Source: Candidatus Brocadiia bacterium
GTDB lineage: Bacteria; Planctomycetota; PUPC01; DSUN01
Length of the DNA stretch: 18,968 bases
Assembly: GCA_016782825.1 (NCBI GenBank)
Contig: JADHXT010000020.1
Coordinates: forward strand, 1-18,968
Direction: 5' to 3'
Shown piece by piece: positions 1 through 7,600 of this stretch. Made by a program: the position numbers and the translations under genes. Below the pieces are notes generated by a model. The model was not told the origin of the DNA, did no database searches, and saw nothing but the letters and a program-made list of their open reading frames with translations. Every line of letters begins with the position of its first letter. The first letter of the stretch is position 1.

Positions 1-178
1 GTGGCGTGATGCCGGGGACCTTGGCGCCGAACACGCCGACCGAATCGCAGTTCATGTCGTCGGCGGTGATGAACAGGATGTTGGGCCGCTGCTTTGCGGC
101 TTGCGCCCGAGCCAGCCGCGGCGCGAGCGCCGCGCCGGCCAGCACGCCGACCGATCGCAGAAAATCGCGTCGTTTCAC
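1..178 (-). CDS. Tat-exported sulfatase, N-terminal fragment
   Basis: The first 59 residues of a type I sulfatase; the rest lies beyond the left edge. A GTG start at 178 is preceded by AAGGAG (185-190) with six bases between. The protein opens KRRDFLRSVGVLAG, a twin-arginine signal with an alanine-rich h-region, so export is probably by Tat as a folded protein. After it comes RPNILFITADDMNCDSVG, the usual sulfatase N-terminal strand with the Asp pair that helps bind the active-site calcium. The formylglycine motif (C/S-x-P-x-R) is not in the window. Family members hydrolyse sulfate esters, often on sulfated polysaccharides, and are very numerous in Planctomycetes and relatives. It lies 23 bases downstream of the PEP-CTERM gene on the same strand and may share its transcript. 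The substrate cannot be told from this fragment. Confidence 0.85.
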   Translation of the reverse strand, partial: MKRRDFLRSVGVLAGAALAPRLARAQAAKQRPNILFITADDMNCDSVGVFGAKVPGITP

Positions 179-201
179 GGCAGGCTCCTTGCACAGAGCG
201 G

Positions 202-1644
202 TCAGCGCCTGCGACGGCGTCGCAGGAGGCCGATGGCGCCGAGCGCGAGCAGGCTCATCGTGGCTGGCTCGGGTATGCGCGAGGTGAGGATGATGCCGCT
301 GATGGCGGCGTGGCTGTCTGCGGCGATGGTGAAGTCGAGTTGGAGCGCGCCGCTGGCGTCGGAGGTGGCGAAGAAGCCGAAGAGCGAGGCCGTGTTGCGG
401 TTGCCGTCGGCCACGGTGGTCCAGACGTCCACGGGTACCGTGTTGGCTTCCACCAACAGGTCGCCGTTCCAGCCGTCGTCGCCGCCGATCACCTGCACGT
501 AGAACTCGGTATCGGGCATAAGGCTGGAGAAGATCATGCTGGCCAGGGCGTGGTTGGTTCCGCCGACGTAGAACATCTCGCCGCCGACGGCGTCGAGTGT
601 CGCGGCGTCGGGGCCTATGGCGTTCACGTTCTGTGTGCGCGGCGTGTTGTCGCTGGTGAAGGGGAAGTTGAGGGTGAGTGTGGCGGCCATGTTGTTGGCC
701 GTGAGCAGGAAGGGGCCGCTGGGGGGCGCGCTTCCGGCCAGGTTGATGTTGTCGAAGGCGATGCCGTGGAGGGTTCCCGCCGTGGCTCCGTTGGCGGTGT
801 AGTGGAAGTTGACGGCGAGTTGGCCGCTGTCGATGGGGCCGGCGCCGAGGGGGTCGTCGGCCACTTGGGTGGTGTTGCTTAGGGGCTCGTCAATCACTTG
901 GTTGATGCCGTACTTGTCGATGAGATACTTGTTCATGTGCACGGAGTCGTTGCCGTCGAGGCGATTGTCGAAGATGATCACCTCGGCCACGTCGCCGTTC
1001 CACCTGCGGTCGCTGGCGATGTTGTCGCTGAAGCGGAATCCCTGGTAGGCGGCCGCCGTGTCGCGCACGGCCTTCACCACGTGGGCCGCGCCGTAGCCGC
1101 CGGGGATGGTGAAGGTGGGGTGGCCGTCGATGTGGAACACGCCGTTGCTGTTGATGAAGTCGGCCACGTTGCCAGGGTAGTAGGCGGAGCCTGCGGGGGT
1201 GGTCTGGCGAATGTTGAAGTTGTGGTTCTTGTCGCAGATCAGGGTGGCGAGGTGGGCGCCGTTGTCCACCATCGTGCCCACGGCGTAGATGGTCTGCGCG
1301 GTCACGTTGATGAAATTGTTGAACAGCAGGTCGCCGCCGGCGGCAGTGGCCTGGAAGCGCACGGTCGGCTGGTTGCCGATGCCGCCGGAGCCGGCGGCCA
1401 CGTAGGTGGGGCGGCCGTCGCCGGGGAAGTTGTCGTTGACGGACAGGCCGCCCACGAGGTCGGTCCACGATGTGATGGGCGTGCCGTTGGCGGGATTGGA
1501 GGCCCCACCATCGCTGTTCAGGTCGCTGGCGTCGAAGTGAGCCGACAGGTTGGCGCTGCTCACGGTGGGCAGCGGGATGCCCTCGGCCACCGGGGTGACG
1601 GCCAGGGCCAGAGCGACGACCACAAGAATCATGAGACGTGCCAT
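202..1644 (-). CDS. PEP-CTERM surface protein with LamG-like domain
   Basis: A secreted protein of 480 residues. The frame is open further upstream, but ATG 1644 is preferred: GGAGG (1653-1657) sits 8 bases before it, and translation gives MARLMILVVVALALAVTPVAEG, a clear Sec signal peptide. Residues of about 30-250 look like a LamG/concanavalin-type jellyroll, ending in WNGDVAEVIIFDNRL and YLIDKYGI, typical of these domains in PVC bacteria. The second half is a β-rich region that I cannot assign. The C-terminus is a standard PEP-CTERM signal: PEP at about residues 458-460, a hydrophobic stretch (TMSLLALGAIGLL) and six arginines. In known systems exosortase recognises PEP and processes the protein for the cell surface or extracellular matrix. 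No exosortase gene is in the window. The sulfatase follows at once on the same strand. Function beyond surface display or binding is unknown. Confidence 0.88.
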   Translation of the reverse strand: MARLMILVVVALALAVTPVAEGIPLPTVSSANLSAHFDASDLNSDGGASNPANGTPITSWTDLVGGLSVNDNFPGDGRPTYVAAGSGGIGNQPTVRFQATAAGGDLLFNNFINVTAQTIYAVGTMVDNGAHLATLICDKNHNFNIRQTTPAGSAYYPGNVADFINSNGVFHIDGHPTFTIPGGYGAAHVVKAVRDTAAAYQGFRFSDNIASDRRWNGDVAEVIIFDNRLDGNDSVHMNKYLIDKYGINQVIDEPLSNTTQVADDPLGAGPIDSGQLAVNFHYTANGATAGTLHGIAFDNINLAGSAPPSGPFLLTANNMAATLTLNFPFTSDNTPRTQNVNAIGPDAATLDAVGGEMFYVGGTNHALASMIFSSLMPDTEFYVQVIGGDDGWNGDLLVEANTVPVDVWTTVADGNRNTASLFGFFATSDASGALQLDFTIAADSHAAISGIILTSRIPEPATMSLLALGAIGLLRRRRRR

Positions 1645-1652
1645 CGTGCGTG

Positions 1653-1657
1653 CCTCC
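1653..1657 (-). promoter_or_regulatory. Shine-Dalgarno site fixing the PEP-CTERM start
   Basis: GGAGG on the minus strand, 8 bases before ATG 1644. It supports that start over the upstream in-frame ATGs at 1659 and 1827, neither of which would place a signal peptide at the N-terminus. It lies between GTGC and GCAC arms (about 1651-1668), so it could be partly masked by a small hairpin. Confidence 0.6.
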
Positions 1658-1671
1658 ATAGGTGCACTGTT

Positions 1672-1734
1672 GGTGGGACGACCGCCAGGGTTCACCTGAG
1701 AACGGTCTGCGAAACACATCCGTCCGAGAGACCG
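1672..1734 (-). other. Possible structured leader RNA (kissing hairpins)
   Basis: In the leader of the PEP-CTERM transcript, arms 1703-1708 and 1729-1734 (CGGTCT/AGACCG) form a perfect 6-bp stem with a 20-nt loop. Arms 1672-1675 and 1693-1696 (GGTG/CACC) form a second short stem. The loops hold GGACG (1676-1680) and CGTCC (1721-1725), which are complementary, so the hairpins could contact each other. I do not recognise a named riboswitch class. Short matches like these arise by chance in GC-rich DNA. Confidence 0.25.
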
Positions 1735-1873
1735 AGCAACGCCGGCCCGCGGGTTCGTGGCATCTCCTTCCGCGCTGTTTGTGGGAGAGGGCAACAGAGG
1801 GTCTGCTTCTGGGAAGTGCAAGCTCATTCTTCCTGAACGAACGGCCAGCGTGCATGCCGGCCCATCGCAAGAG

Positions 1874-1903
1874 ATTGTAGCCGACAGCTTCCCGGCACTG
1901 CAA
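1874..1903 (-). promoter_or_regulatory. Candidate sigma-70 promoter of PEP-CTERM gene
   Basis: On the minus strand TTGCAG (1898-1903) and TACAAT (1874-1879) are 18 bases apart. The -10 matches consensus at five of six bases, the -35 at three. Transcription would start near 1867, leaving a leader of about 220 nt. Confidence 0.45.
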
Positions 1904-1948
1904 GGGTTTTCTCACAGAATTCCGAGGAGGGCGCCGGGCGCGTTGCGG

Positions 1949-1977
1949 TTGTTCCGGCGCGCCCATTATGCTATCGT
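1949..1977 (+). promoter_or_regulatory. Candidate promoter of thioredoxin-fold gene
   Basis: TTGTTC (1949-1954) and TATCGT (1972-1977) lie 17 bases apart, with TGC directly before the -10 (extended -10). The overlapping reading TTGCGG (1943-1948), 18 bases, TATGCT (1967-1972) is also possible. Start would be near 1984. A dyad ACAGG/CCTGT (1978-1982, 1989-1993) spans that point and could be an operator. Confidence 0.45.
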
Positions 1978-2038
1978 ACAGGGATAAGCCTGTGTCGCCT
2001 GCTGTGTTTCCGCGCAACCCTCAACAAGAGAGACCACT

Positions 2039-2941
2039 GTGAACCTACGCTATGCAACGCTTATCGCCCTGCTCGCCGCTGTGGCCGCTGGCCCCCTGCT
2101 GGCCGCCGACGACCTCTGGACCGACAACGCCACCGAGGCCACGGCCGCCGCCGTGAAGGACAGCAAGGACCTGCTCATCAACTTCACCGGCTCCGACTGG
2201 TGCGGCTGGTGCACCAAGCTCGACAAAGAGGTCTTCAGCAAGGCCGCCTTCACGACCGCTGCGCCCAAGCACTTCGTGCTGCTGAAGCTCGATTTCCCCC
2301 GCCGCCGCAAGCTCTCCGATGAGATGAAGAAGCAGAACCAGGAATGGATGGCCAAGATGGGCGTGCAAGGCTTCCCCACCATCGTCCTCGCCGACGCCAA
2401 GGGGCGCCCCTACGCCAAGACCGGCTACCGTCCCGGCGGCTCCGACGCCTACGTGACGCACCTCGACGAGCTGCGGCAGAAGCGCGTGCAGCGCGACGAG
2501 GCCTTCGCCAAGGCCGCCAAGGCCGAGGGTGCCGAGAAGGCCAAGGCGCTCGATGCCGCGCTCTCCGCCCTCGATGCCAGCTTCGTCAGCCAGGCCTACG
2601 GCGAGGTGGTCGACCAGATCGCCACCCTCGACGCCGACGGCAAGGCCGGCCTGAAGGCCAAGTACGAGGCCATCGCGCTCAAGGCCAAGATCGCCGCCGC
2701 CATGCAGCAGAAGGACCTCGACGGAGCCATCAAGCTCTGCGACGAAGCCCTCGCCAAGGTGGGCGCCACGGGCGACACGGCACAGGAATTCCTGTGGAGC
2801 AAGAGCTACGCCTACTTCGTCAAGAAAGACCGCGAGAACGCCAAGAAGAACCTCGAAGCTGCCCTGGCCGCCGCGCCCAAGGGCCCCAAGGCCGCGCAGA
2901 TCAAGCAGGTGCTTCAGCGCGTCTTCAAGGCCGAGAAGTAG
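2039..2941 (+). CDS. Secreted thioredoxin-fold protein with helical C-terminal half
   Basis: A protein of 300 residues starting at GTG 2039, with only a weak purine-rich site (AAGAGAG) before it. Residues 1-23 are a Sec signal peptide (core LIALLAAVAAGPLLAA). Residues of about 27-145 are a thioredoxin fold of the DsbD-gamma/Thioredoxin_7 type: C55-G-W-C58 in SDWCGWC, and the cis-proline P113 in GFPT. Family members reduce or exchange disulfides outside the cytoplasm. The second half (about 150-300) is alanine- and lysine-rich and helical, with a TPR-like pattern (DLDGAIKLCDEALAKVG, SYAYFVKKDRENAKKNLEAAL), suggesting a protein-binding module. The redox partner is unknown. A lipoprotein gene follows after 33 bases, so the two are probably co-transcribed, and both products should reside in the periplasm. 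Confidence 0.85.
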   Translation: MNLRYATLIALLAAVAAGPLLAADDLWTDNATEATAAAVKDSKDLLINFTGSDWCGWCTKLDKEVFSKAAFTTAAPKHFVLLKLDFPRRRKLSDEMKKQNQEWMAKMGVQGFPTIVLADAKGRPYAKTGYRPGGSDAYVTHLDELRQKRVQRDEAFAKAAKAEGAEKAKALDAALSALDASFVSQAYGEVVDQIATLDADGKAGLKAKYEAIALKAKIAAAMQQKDLDGAIKLCDEALAKVGATGDTAQEFLWSKSYAYFVKKDRENAKKNLEAALAAAPKGPKAAQIKQVLQRVFKAEK

Positions 2942-2974
2942 CCCAGCCACCACGAGTCAGAGGGAAGGGCCGAG

Positions 2975-3865
2975 ATGATGCAGATGCGACCTGTCGTCTC
3001 CGTCCTTCTCCTCTTGCTTGCCGGATGCACAGGTAGGAGCCGCCTCGTAGGCGAAGCCCCGCAGCTCCGCCGGCCGCCACAGACGCCGGCCCCGCTTCGC
3101 ACCGCGGAGGCCGGCCCCACCCTCCACCTCCACTACGGCCGCGGCGGCGACCCCGGCAGCGCCATCGCCGACTTCATGTATTTCGTGCCCCTCATCTCGC
3201 CCGAGCCGGTCACCGTGAGCACGAGCGCGGGCAACACGCAGCGCGCCCGCGTGCTGTCGGCCAGACGGCGGGTGGCTGCCACGTCGTTCTCCGTGGTGTG
3301 CCCGTTCGAGGTCGAGGGCACCGGCTCGCAGCAAAATGCCATCGACCAGACCGCGCACGTCCGTCGCCACGAGCGCAAGCTCAGGGCCGGCGGCTCGCTG
3401 GCCAGGCTGCTCGACTACATCCGCTATGAAGGCCCCGGCCGTGGCCGCATCGAGGTGGACGGCATGGTGGCCGATGGTATTCCCACGGCCACGGAAGTGC
3501 GCCTCGTATTCAACGATGGCGGCCGAAGCCCGGTGACCATCGGCCTCAAGGACATCTACTACGCCGATGGCGCCTACCGCTCCGCCAACGAGATCGTGGC
3601 CCGTGTGAACGCCCTCACGTTCTCGCGCTCCGCCGACCCCCCGCGGATGGGCGTGTCCGTGGCGTCGGTGATGAGGAAGGATGCGGGCCAGAACCTCTGG
3701 GAGAGCATCAAGGGCCGCGTGGCTGGTGCCGTCGCCAACCTGCTCATCAAGCCTATCCACGTGGAGGCCGCGGGGAACCAAGCGATGCTCGATTTCGGCC
3801 TCTCCCTGCTCCTCCGCGACCCCACCTACACCTTCCCACGCGCGAAGAACCTGACGAGCCTATAG
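2975..3865 (+). CDS. Uncharacterised lipoprotein
   Basis: A protein of 296 residues not recognised as a known family. It starts with MMQMRPVVSVLLLLLAGC: a signal peptide with lipobox LAGC, so Cys18 should be lipidated after signal peptidase II cleavage. ATG 2975 has AGGGAAGGG just upstream; the second ATG (2978) is equally possible. A proline-rich linker (about 30-45) leads to a domain with alternating β-strand pattern (TLHLHYGRGG, DFMYFVPLISPEPVTVSTS, GRIEVDGMVADGI, EVRLVFNDGG) and a later amphipathic stretch (NLWESIKGRVAGAVANLLIKP). The last residues include MLDFGLSLLLRDPTYTF. It follows the thioredoxin-fold gene by 33 bases and precedes the phosphatase fusion by 73, so it may be the middle gene of a three-gene transcript. 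Its role in the envelope is unknown. Confidence 0.75.
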   Translation: MMQMRPVVSVLLLLLAGCTGRSRLVGEAPQLRRPPQTPAPLRTAEAGPTLHLHYGRGGDPGSAIADFMYFVPLISPEPVTVSTSAGNTQRARVLSARRRVAATSFSVVCPFEVEGTGSQQNAIDQTAHVRRHERKLRAGGSLARLLDYIRYEGPGRGRIEVDGMVADGIPTATEVRLVFNDGGRSPVTIGLKDIYYADGAYRSANEIVARVNALTFSRSADPPRMGVSVASVMRKDAGQNLWESIKGRVAGAVANLLIKPIHVEAAGNQAMLDFGLSLLLRDPTYTFPRAKNLTSL

Positions 3866-3938
3866 CGAGGGTCGGGCAGGCATCGCAGGCCACGAGCCGA
3901 CGGCGCTCTGCACTGAAGCCCCAAGAGAGGAAGGCCGG

Positions 3939-5444
3939 ATGGACGCTGTTCCCCTCAACCAATCGTGGTGGGTGGTCCCAGACAAGCTGCTTGCCGGCGG
4001 CTACCCAGGCGCACCAGAAGCCTCGAAGGCACGAGAGAAGCTCTCGCGTCTCCTCGACGCGGGCGTGCGGGCCGTCCTCTGCCTCCAGCCGCCCGACGAG
4101 AGGGGAGGGGGCGGCCAGCCCTTCGTTCCCTACGAGCCCATGCTCGAGCACCTGGCGAGGGACCGCGGCCATAGGGTCGACCTGCACCGCTTCCCCATCC
4201 GTGATGGCAACGTCCCCACGCCCGAGCGGATGGCGGAGATTCTCGACACCATCGACCAAGCCATCGACAGCGGCTGCCCAGTCTACGTGCATTGCTGGGG
4301 TGGCCACGGCCGCACGGGCACGGTGGTGGGATGTTGGCTCGTGCGACACGGGATGGACGGTCAGCAGGCCCTCCACCACATCGCCGAGCTGCGACGGGGT
4401 CACCCCGAGTTGAGGCACCGGCCTTCGCCCGAGATGTCGGCACAGGAGGACATGGTGCGCGCTTGGCCACGCGGCGCGGCACCCGCGAGCGGTGTGGCCT
4501 GTGATCCCCCCGGCCTTGCGGACCGCACGCGGGGCGCCTTGCTCGGCCTGGCGGCCGGCGATGCGCTGGGCACCACGCTCGAGTTCGAGCACCCAGGCAC
4601 GTTCGAGCCCATCGACGACATGATCGGCGGCGGTCCTTTCCACCTCAAGCCAGGCGAGTGGACCGACGACACCTCGATGGCCCTGTGCCTCGCGGCCAGC
4701 CTCGTCGAGAAGCAAGGCTTCGACCCCCTCGACCAAATGCACCGGTACTGCCGATGGTGGCGAGAAGGCTACCTGAGCAGCACGGGGCGCTGCTTCGACA
4801 TCGGCAACACGGTCAGCAGCGCACTGGCCACTTTCGAGCGGACGGGCGACCCCTGGGCAGGCCCCACCCATCCACGCTCCGCGGGCAACGGCTCGTTGAT
4901 GCGGCTGGCCCCCGTACCCCTGGCGTTCGCGACGAATCCGGCACAGGCCATCCAGATGGCCGGTGATAGCTCTCGCACGACGCACGGAGCCGCCGAGGCG
5001 GTGGACGGCTGCCGCTACTTCGCGGGTCTGGTCGTCGGCGCGCTCCAGGGGAAGCCGAAGGACTGCCTGCTGGCCGACCACTACACACCCGTGCCCGGCC
5101 TTTGGGATGAGCAGCCGCTCAGCCCCAAGGTGGCCGAGGTAGCCGCCGGCTCATTCAAGATCAAGCAACCACCGGCCATCCGCGGCACAGGCTACGTGGT
5201 CGACTGCCTCGAAGCGGCGCTCTGGGCGTTCCATAGCGCCGAGTCCTTTAGAGAGGGCGCGCTGCTTGCCGTGAACCTGGGCAACGACGCCGACACCACC
5301 AGCGCCGTGTATGGCCAGCTTGCCGGTGCGTTCTTCGGCGCGAGCGGCATCCCGCCCGAATGGCGGCAGCGTGTCGCCCAGCGGGAGTTGATCGAGCAGC
5401 TCGCCGACCAGCTTCTGGCACTCGCCAACTCCCTCGGCCAATAG
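3939..5444 (+). CDS. Phosphatase and ADP-ribosylglycohydrolase fusion protein
   Basis: A cytosolic-looking protein of 501 residues with no signal peptide; ATG 3939 follows AGAGAGGAAGG. Residues of about 10-170 are a dual-specificity/tyrosine phosphatase-like domain: the signature HCWGGHGRTG (118-127) gives the CX5R loop with nucleophile C119 and R125, and Asp in FPIRDGNVP (about residue 87) is a candidate general acid. Residues of about 190-501 are an ADP-ribosylglycohydrolase of the DraG/ARH type: RGALLGLAAGDALG, WTDDTSMA (D243, D244), GNGSLMRLAPV, and GNDADTT (N449-D452), the conserved dimagnesium-binding acidic residues. Family members remove ADP-ribose from proteins or small ADP-ribosyl compounds. 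Both active sites look complete. The combined role (two modifications on one target, or successive steps on one substrate) is inference. It is the last gene before a new promoter at 5478. Confidence 0.88.
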   Translation: MDAVPLNQSWWVVPDKLLAGGYPGAPEASKAREKLSRLLDAGVRAVLCLQPPDERGGGGQPFVPYEPMLEHLARDRGHRVDLHRFPIRDGNVPTPERMAEILDTIDQAIDSGCPVYVHCWGGHGRTGTVVGCWLVRHGMDGQQALHHIAELRRGHPELRHRPSPEMSAQEDMVRAWPRGAAPASGVACDPPGLADRTRGALLGLAAGDALGTTLEFEHPGTFEPIDDMIGGGPFHLKPGEWTDDTSMALCLAASLVEKQGFDPLDQMHRYCRWWREGYLSSTGRCFDIGNTVSSALATFERTGDPWAGPTHPRSAGNGSLMRLAPVPLAFATNPAQAIQMAGDSSRTTHGAAEAVDGCRYFAGLVVGALQGKPKDCLLADHYTPVPGLWDEQPLSPKVAEVAAGSFKIKQPPAIRGTGYVVDCLEAALWAFHSAESFREGALLAVNLGNDADTTSAVYGQLAGAFFGASGIPPEWRQRVAQRELIEQLADQLLALANSLGQ

Positions 5445-5477
5445 CAACGGCCTGGCGGCGCACCGCTCCCTCCTCGC

Positions 5478-5506
5478 TTGACGGCGGCGACGCGGGAGGC
5501 TATCGT
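5478..5506 (+). promoter_or_regulatory. Candidate sigma-70 promoter of metallopeptidase gene
   Basis: TTGACG (5478-5483) and TATCGT (5501-5506) with exactly 17 bases between; five of six and four of six consensus matches. The start would be near 5513, about 45 bases before ATG 5558. It makes the metallopeptidase gene a separate unit from the phosphatase fusion. Confidence 0.55.
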
Positions 5507-5544
5507 GGCTCTCAGGAGACACGTGTGAGGCACAAGGGCAGGGC

Positions 5545-5550
5545 AAGGAG
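5545..5550 (+). promoter_or_regulatory. Shine-Dalgarno site fixing the metallopeptidase start
   Basis: AAGGAG, 7 bases before ATG 5558. The frame is open from 5360, inside the upstream gene, but only 5558 has this site and puts a signal peptide at the N-terminus. Confidence 0.7.
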
Positions 5551-5557
5551 CCGATTG

Positions 5558-7580
5558 ATGCGAACGATGTGGCGTCTGGCGACGCTCTTCCTCGTGCCGC
5601 TGGCCGCCTTCGGCTGGTCGTCGGCAGACCTGATCGAGACGAAGCAGGCCGAGCGCCTCAAGGGGCGCATCGTCCGCGAGAACCCGAAGCAGCTCGTCCT
5701 GCGCACCCCTTACGGCGAACTCACTCTCCCCCGCACCGCCATCAAGAAGCACACGCGGGCCACGTATGTGGTCGAGCTGAAGAACGGCTCGAAGCTCGAA
5801 GGCCAGGTGGTCGGCGAGGCGGACGGCAGCCTCGCGCTCAACGTGGGCGGCAAGCCCCGCCAAGTGCCTCTCGCCGACGTGAAGAGCGTGACCGAGAAGC
5901 AGCCGCCCGCACGGCCCAAGGTGCTCAGCCCACAGGAATTCTTCAAGCTCCACCGTGCCGTCCTCGCCCACTTCGAGAAGAAGGACTACGCGGCTGCTCT
6001 CGCCACGTGCGAGAAGATCCTCCAGTCGCTCCCCGACGAGGCCACCACCCTCTACAACGCCGCCTGCGCCTGCGCCCGACGCGGCGGAAAACCCAAGGCA
6101 CTCGACTACCTCCGCAAGGCGGTCGAGGCCGGGTTCCTGGACTTCGTTCACATCGAGAAAGACCCCGACCTGGAGTCGCTCCGGGGCGAGCCGGCCTACC
6201 GCGAGCTGTTCGCGAAGAAAGCGGAGTATATCGAGCGGGTATCGAAGAAGACCATCGACCGGCTCAGCGCCGAGTTGAAGAAGAAGGGCATCGCGACCAA
6301 ACAGTACCGCAGCCTGTTCGACCGCGAGCGGAACTTCGTGTACTTCCACCCGAAGAGCGACGAGGAGATCGCCGCGATCCGCCGAAGCCTCGAAGCCTAC
6401 GCCGACTGTCAGTGGCGCGACCTGTTCCAGAACAAGCCGCAGCGTCCGCTCTTCATCGTCCTCCTCACCGCGGCCGACTCGCCCAAGGTGTTCCGCCGCG
6501 GCGTCGGCGGCATGTTCAATCCTGCCGCCATGACCCTCTTCTGTAGCGACATGCCGGCGCACAAGCTGCTGCGCATGAGCGTGGTGATTCACGAGTTCAC
6601 CCACGCCCTGCACCACGCCGACATGGGCGCTCGCCATCAGCGACACCCTATCTGGCTGGTGGAGGGCCTCGCCACGCTGTTCGAGAGCTCCGACCGCAAC
6701 GGCACCGTGGTGCCCCGCCACAACCACCGGCTGGCGTTCGCACAGCAGGCCGCGCGCGAGGGGCGCCTGCTCTCGTGGGCGGCGCTGATGAAGCTCAATC
6801 ACGTGCAGTTCATGCTCCGCGCACAGTTGGCCTACGCCCAGGCACGGTACATGCTCTTCTACATGCACGAGAAGGGGCTGCTCAAGCGCTTCTACGACGA
6901 ATACACGGCCCGCGAAAACTACGCGAAGGACCGCTCGGCCATCGACTCTTTCCAAGTCGTCTTCGGCAAGCCCATCGAGGAAGTGGAGCGCGACTGGCGG
7001 GCCTGGCTGCTCGAGCAGCAGGTGCCCCCTGTGCCCTTCCTGGGCGTGCAGACGGAAGACAAGGACGGCCAGGTGGTGGTTGTGAAAGTGGTGCCTGGCG
7101 CGCCCGCGGCGAAGGCAGGCATCCAGGCCAACGACCGCCTGGTGGCGGTTGCAGGTCAGCCCCTCGGCTCACGCGGCGACCTGCTCGAGGCCGTCGCAAC
7201 CTGCAAGGTGGGCGAGGACACCGAGGTGGAACTCCTGCGGGGCGACAAGAAGCTCACCGTCAAGGCCCGGCTCGCCAGGCGCCCCGGGACGACGCCCCGC
7301 ACGCCACACGCCCCTCCCTACCTGGGTCTCGCCGTGCAGCAGCAGGACGGCGCGGTGGTGATCCAAGGAGGTGGCCCCCGACTCGCCCGCGCAGAAAGCC
7401 GGCCTGAAAGCCGGCGCCGCGCTCCTGGAGTTCGGCGGCAAGAAGCAAACCTCCGTGCGCGGCTTCCTGGCTGCGCTGCGCGGCAAGAAGCCCGGGCAGA
7501 AGGTCCCTGTCAAGACCAAGCTCGGCGACGACACCCGCACCGTCACCGTCGAGCTGGCCCCCCAGCCCGCACCACGGTGA
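5558..7580 (+). CDS. Secreted metallopeptidase with TPR and two PDZ domains, frameshifted
   Basis: The start is ATG 5558. The product begins MRTMWRLATLFLVPLAAFG, a signal peptide. Next come two copies of a small β-module (LKGRIVRENPKQLVLRT, then LEGQVVGEADGSLALNV), a TPR segment (about 125-215), and a gluzincin-type peptidase domain: H345-EFT-H349 with E369 in WLVEGLATLFE as third zinc ligand, as in the peptidase MA/DUF1570 group. PDZ1 spans about 495-575. PDZ2 starts with YLGLAVQQQDG, but near 7365-7379 the frame changes by +1: the original frame runs on to 7600 as arginine-rich nonsense, while the +1 frame gives APDSPAQKAGLKAG and ends at TGA 7578-7580, completing the domain. With the shift the product is about 673 residues. 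This may be a sequencing indel, a real mutation or ribosomal frameshifting. The peptidase domain is unaffected. Confidence 0.8.
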
Positions 7581-7600
7581 CGCGTCTGCCATCCCGGTAG

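Larger units (their letters stand above)
1645..2038. other. Divergent intergenic region with two promoters
   Basis: 394 bases between the PEP-CTERM gene (leftward) and the thioredoxin-fold gene (rightward). I see one candidate promoter for each direction, a leftward leader of about 220 nt with inverted repeats, and no gene. The leftward frame stays open for 61 codons ahead of ATG 1644, but the peptide has no recognisable feature and is taken as untranslated leader. Confidence 0.5.

Noticed and set aside
1741..1830. A sigma-54 promoter as used by some proteobacterial PEP-CTERM genes
   Set aside because: No GG and GC elements with the required 10-base spacing were found in the leader on the minus strand.
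5192..6955. A 587-codon minus-strand frame across the phosphatase fusion and metallopeptidase genes
   Set aside because: It crosses two real genes and a promoter, and its product shows no recognisable motif.
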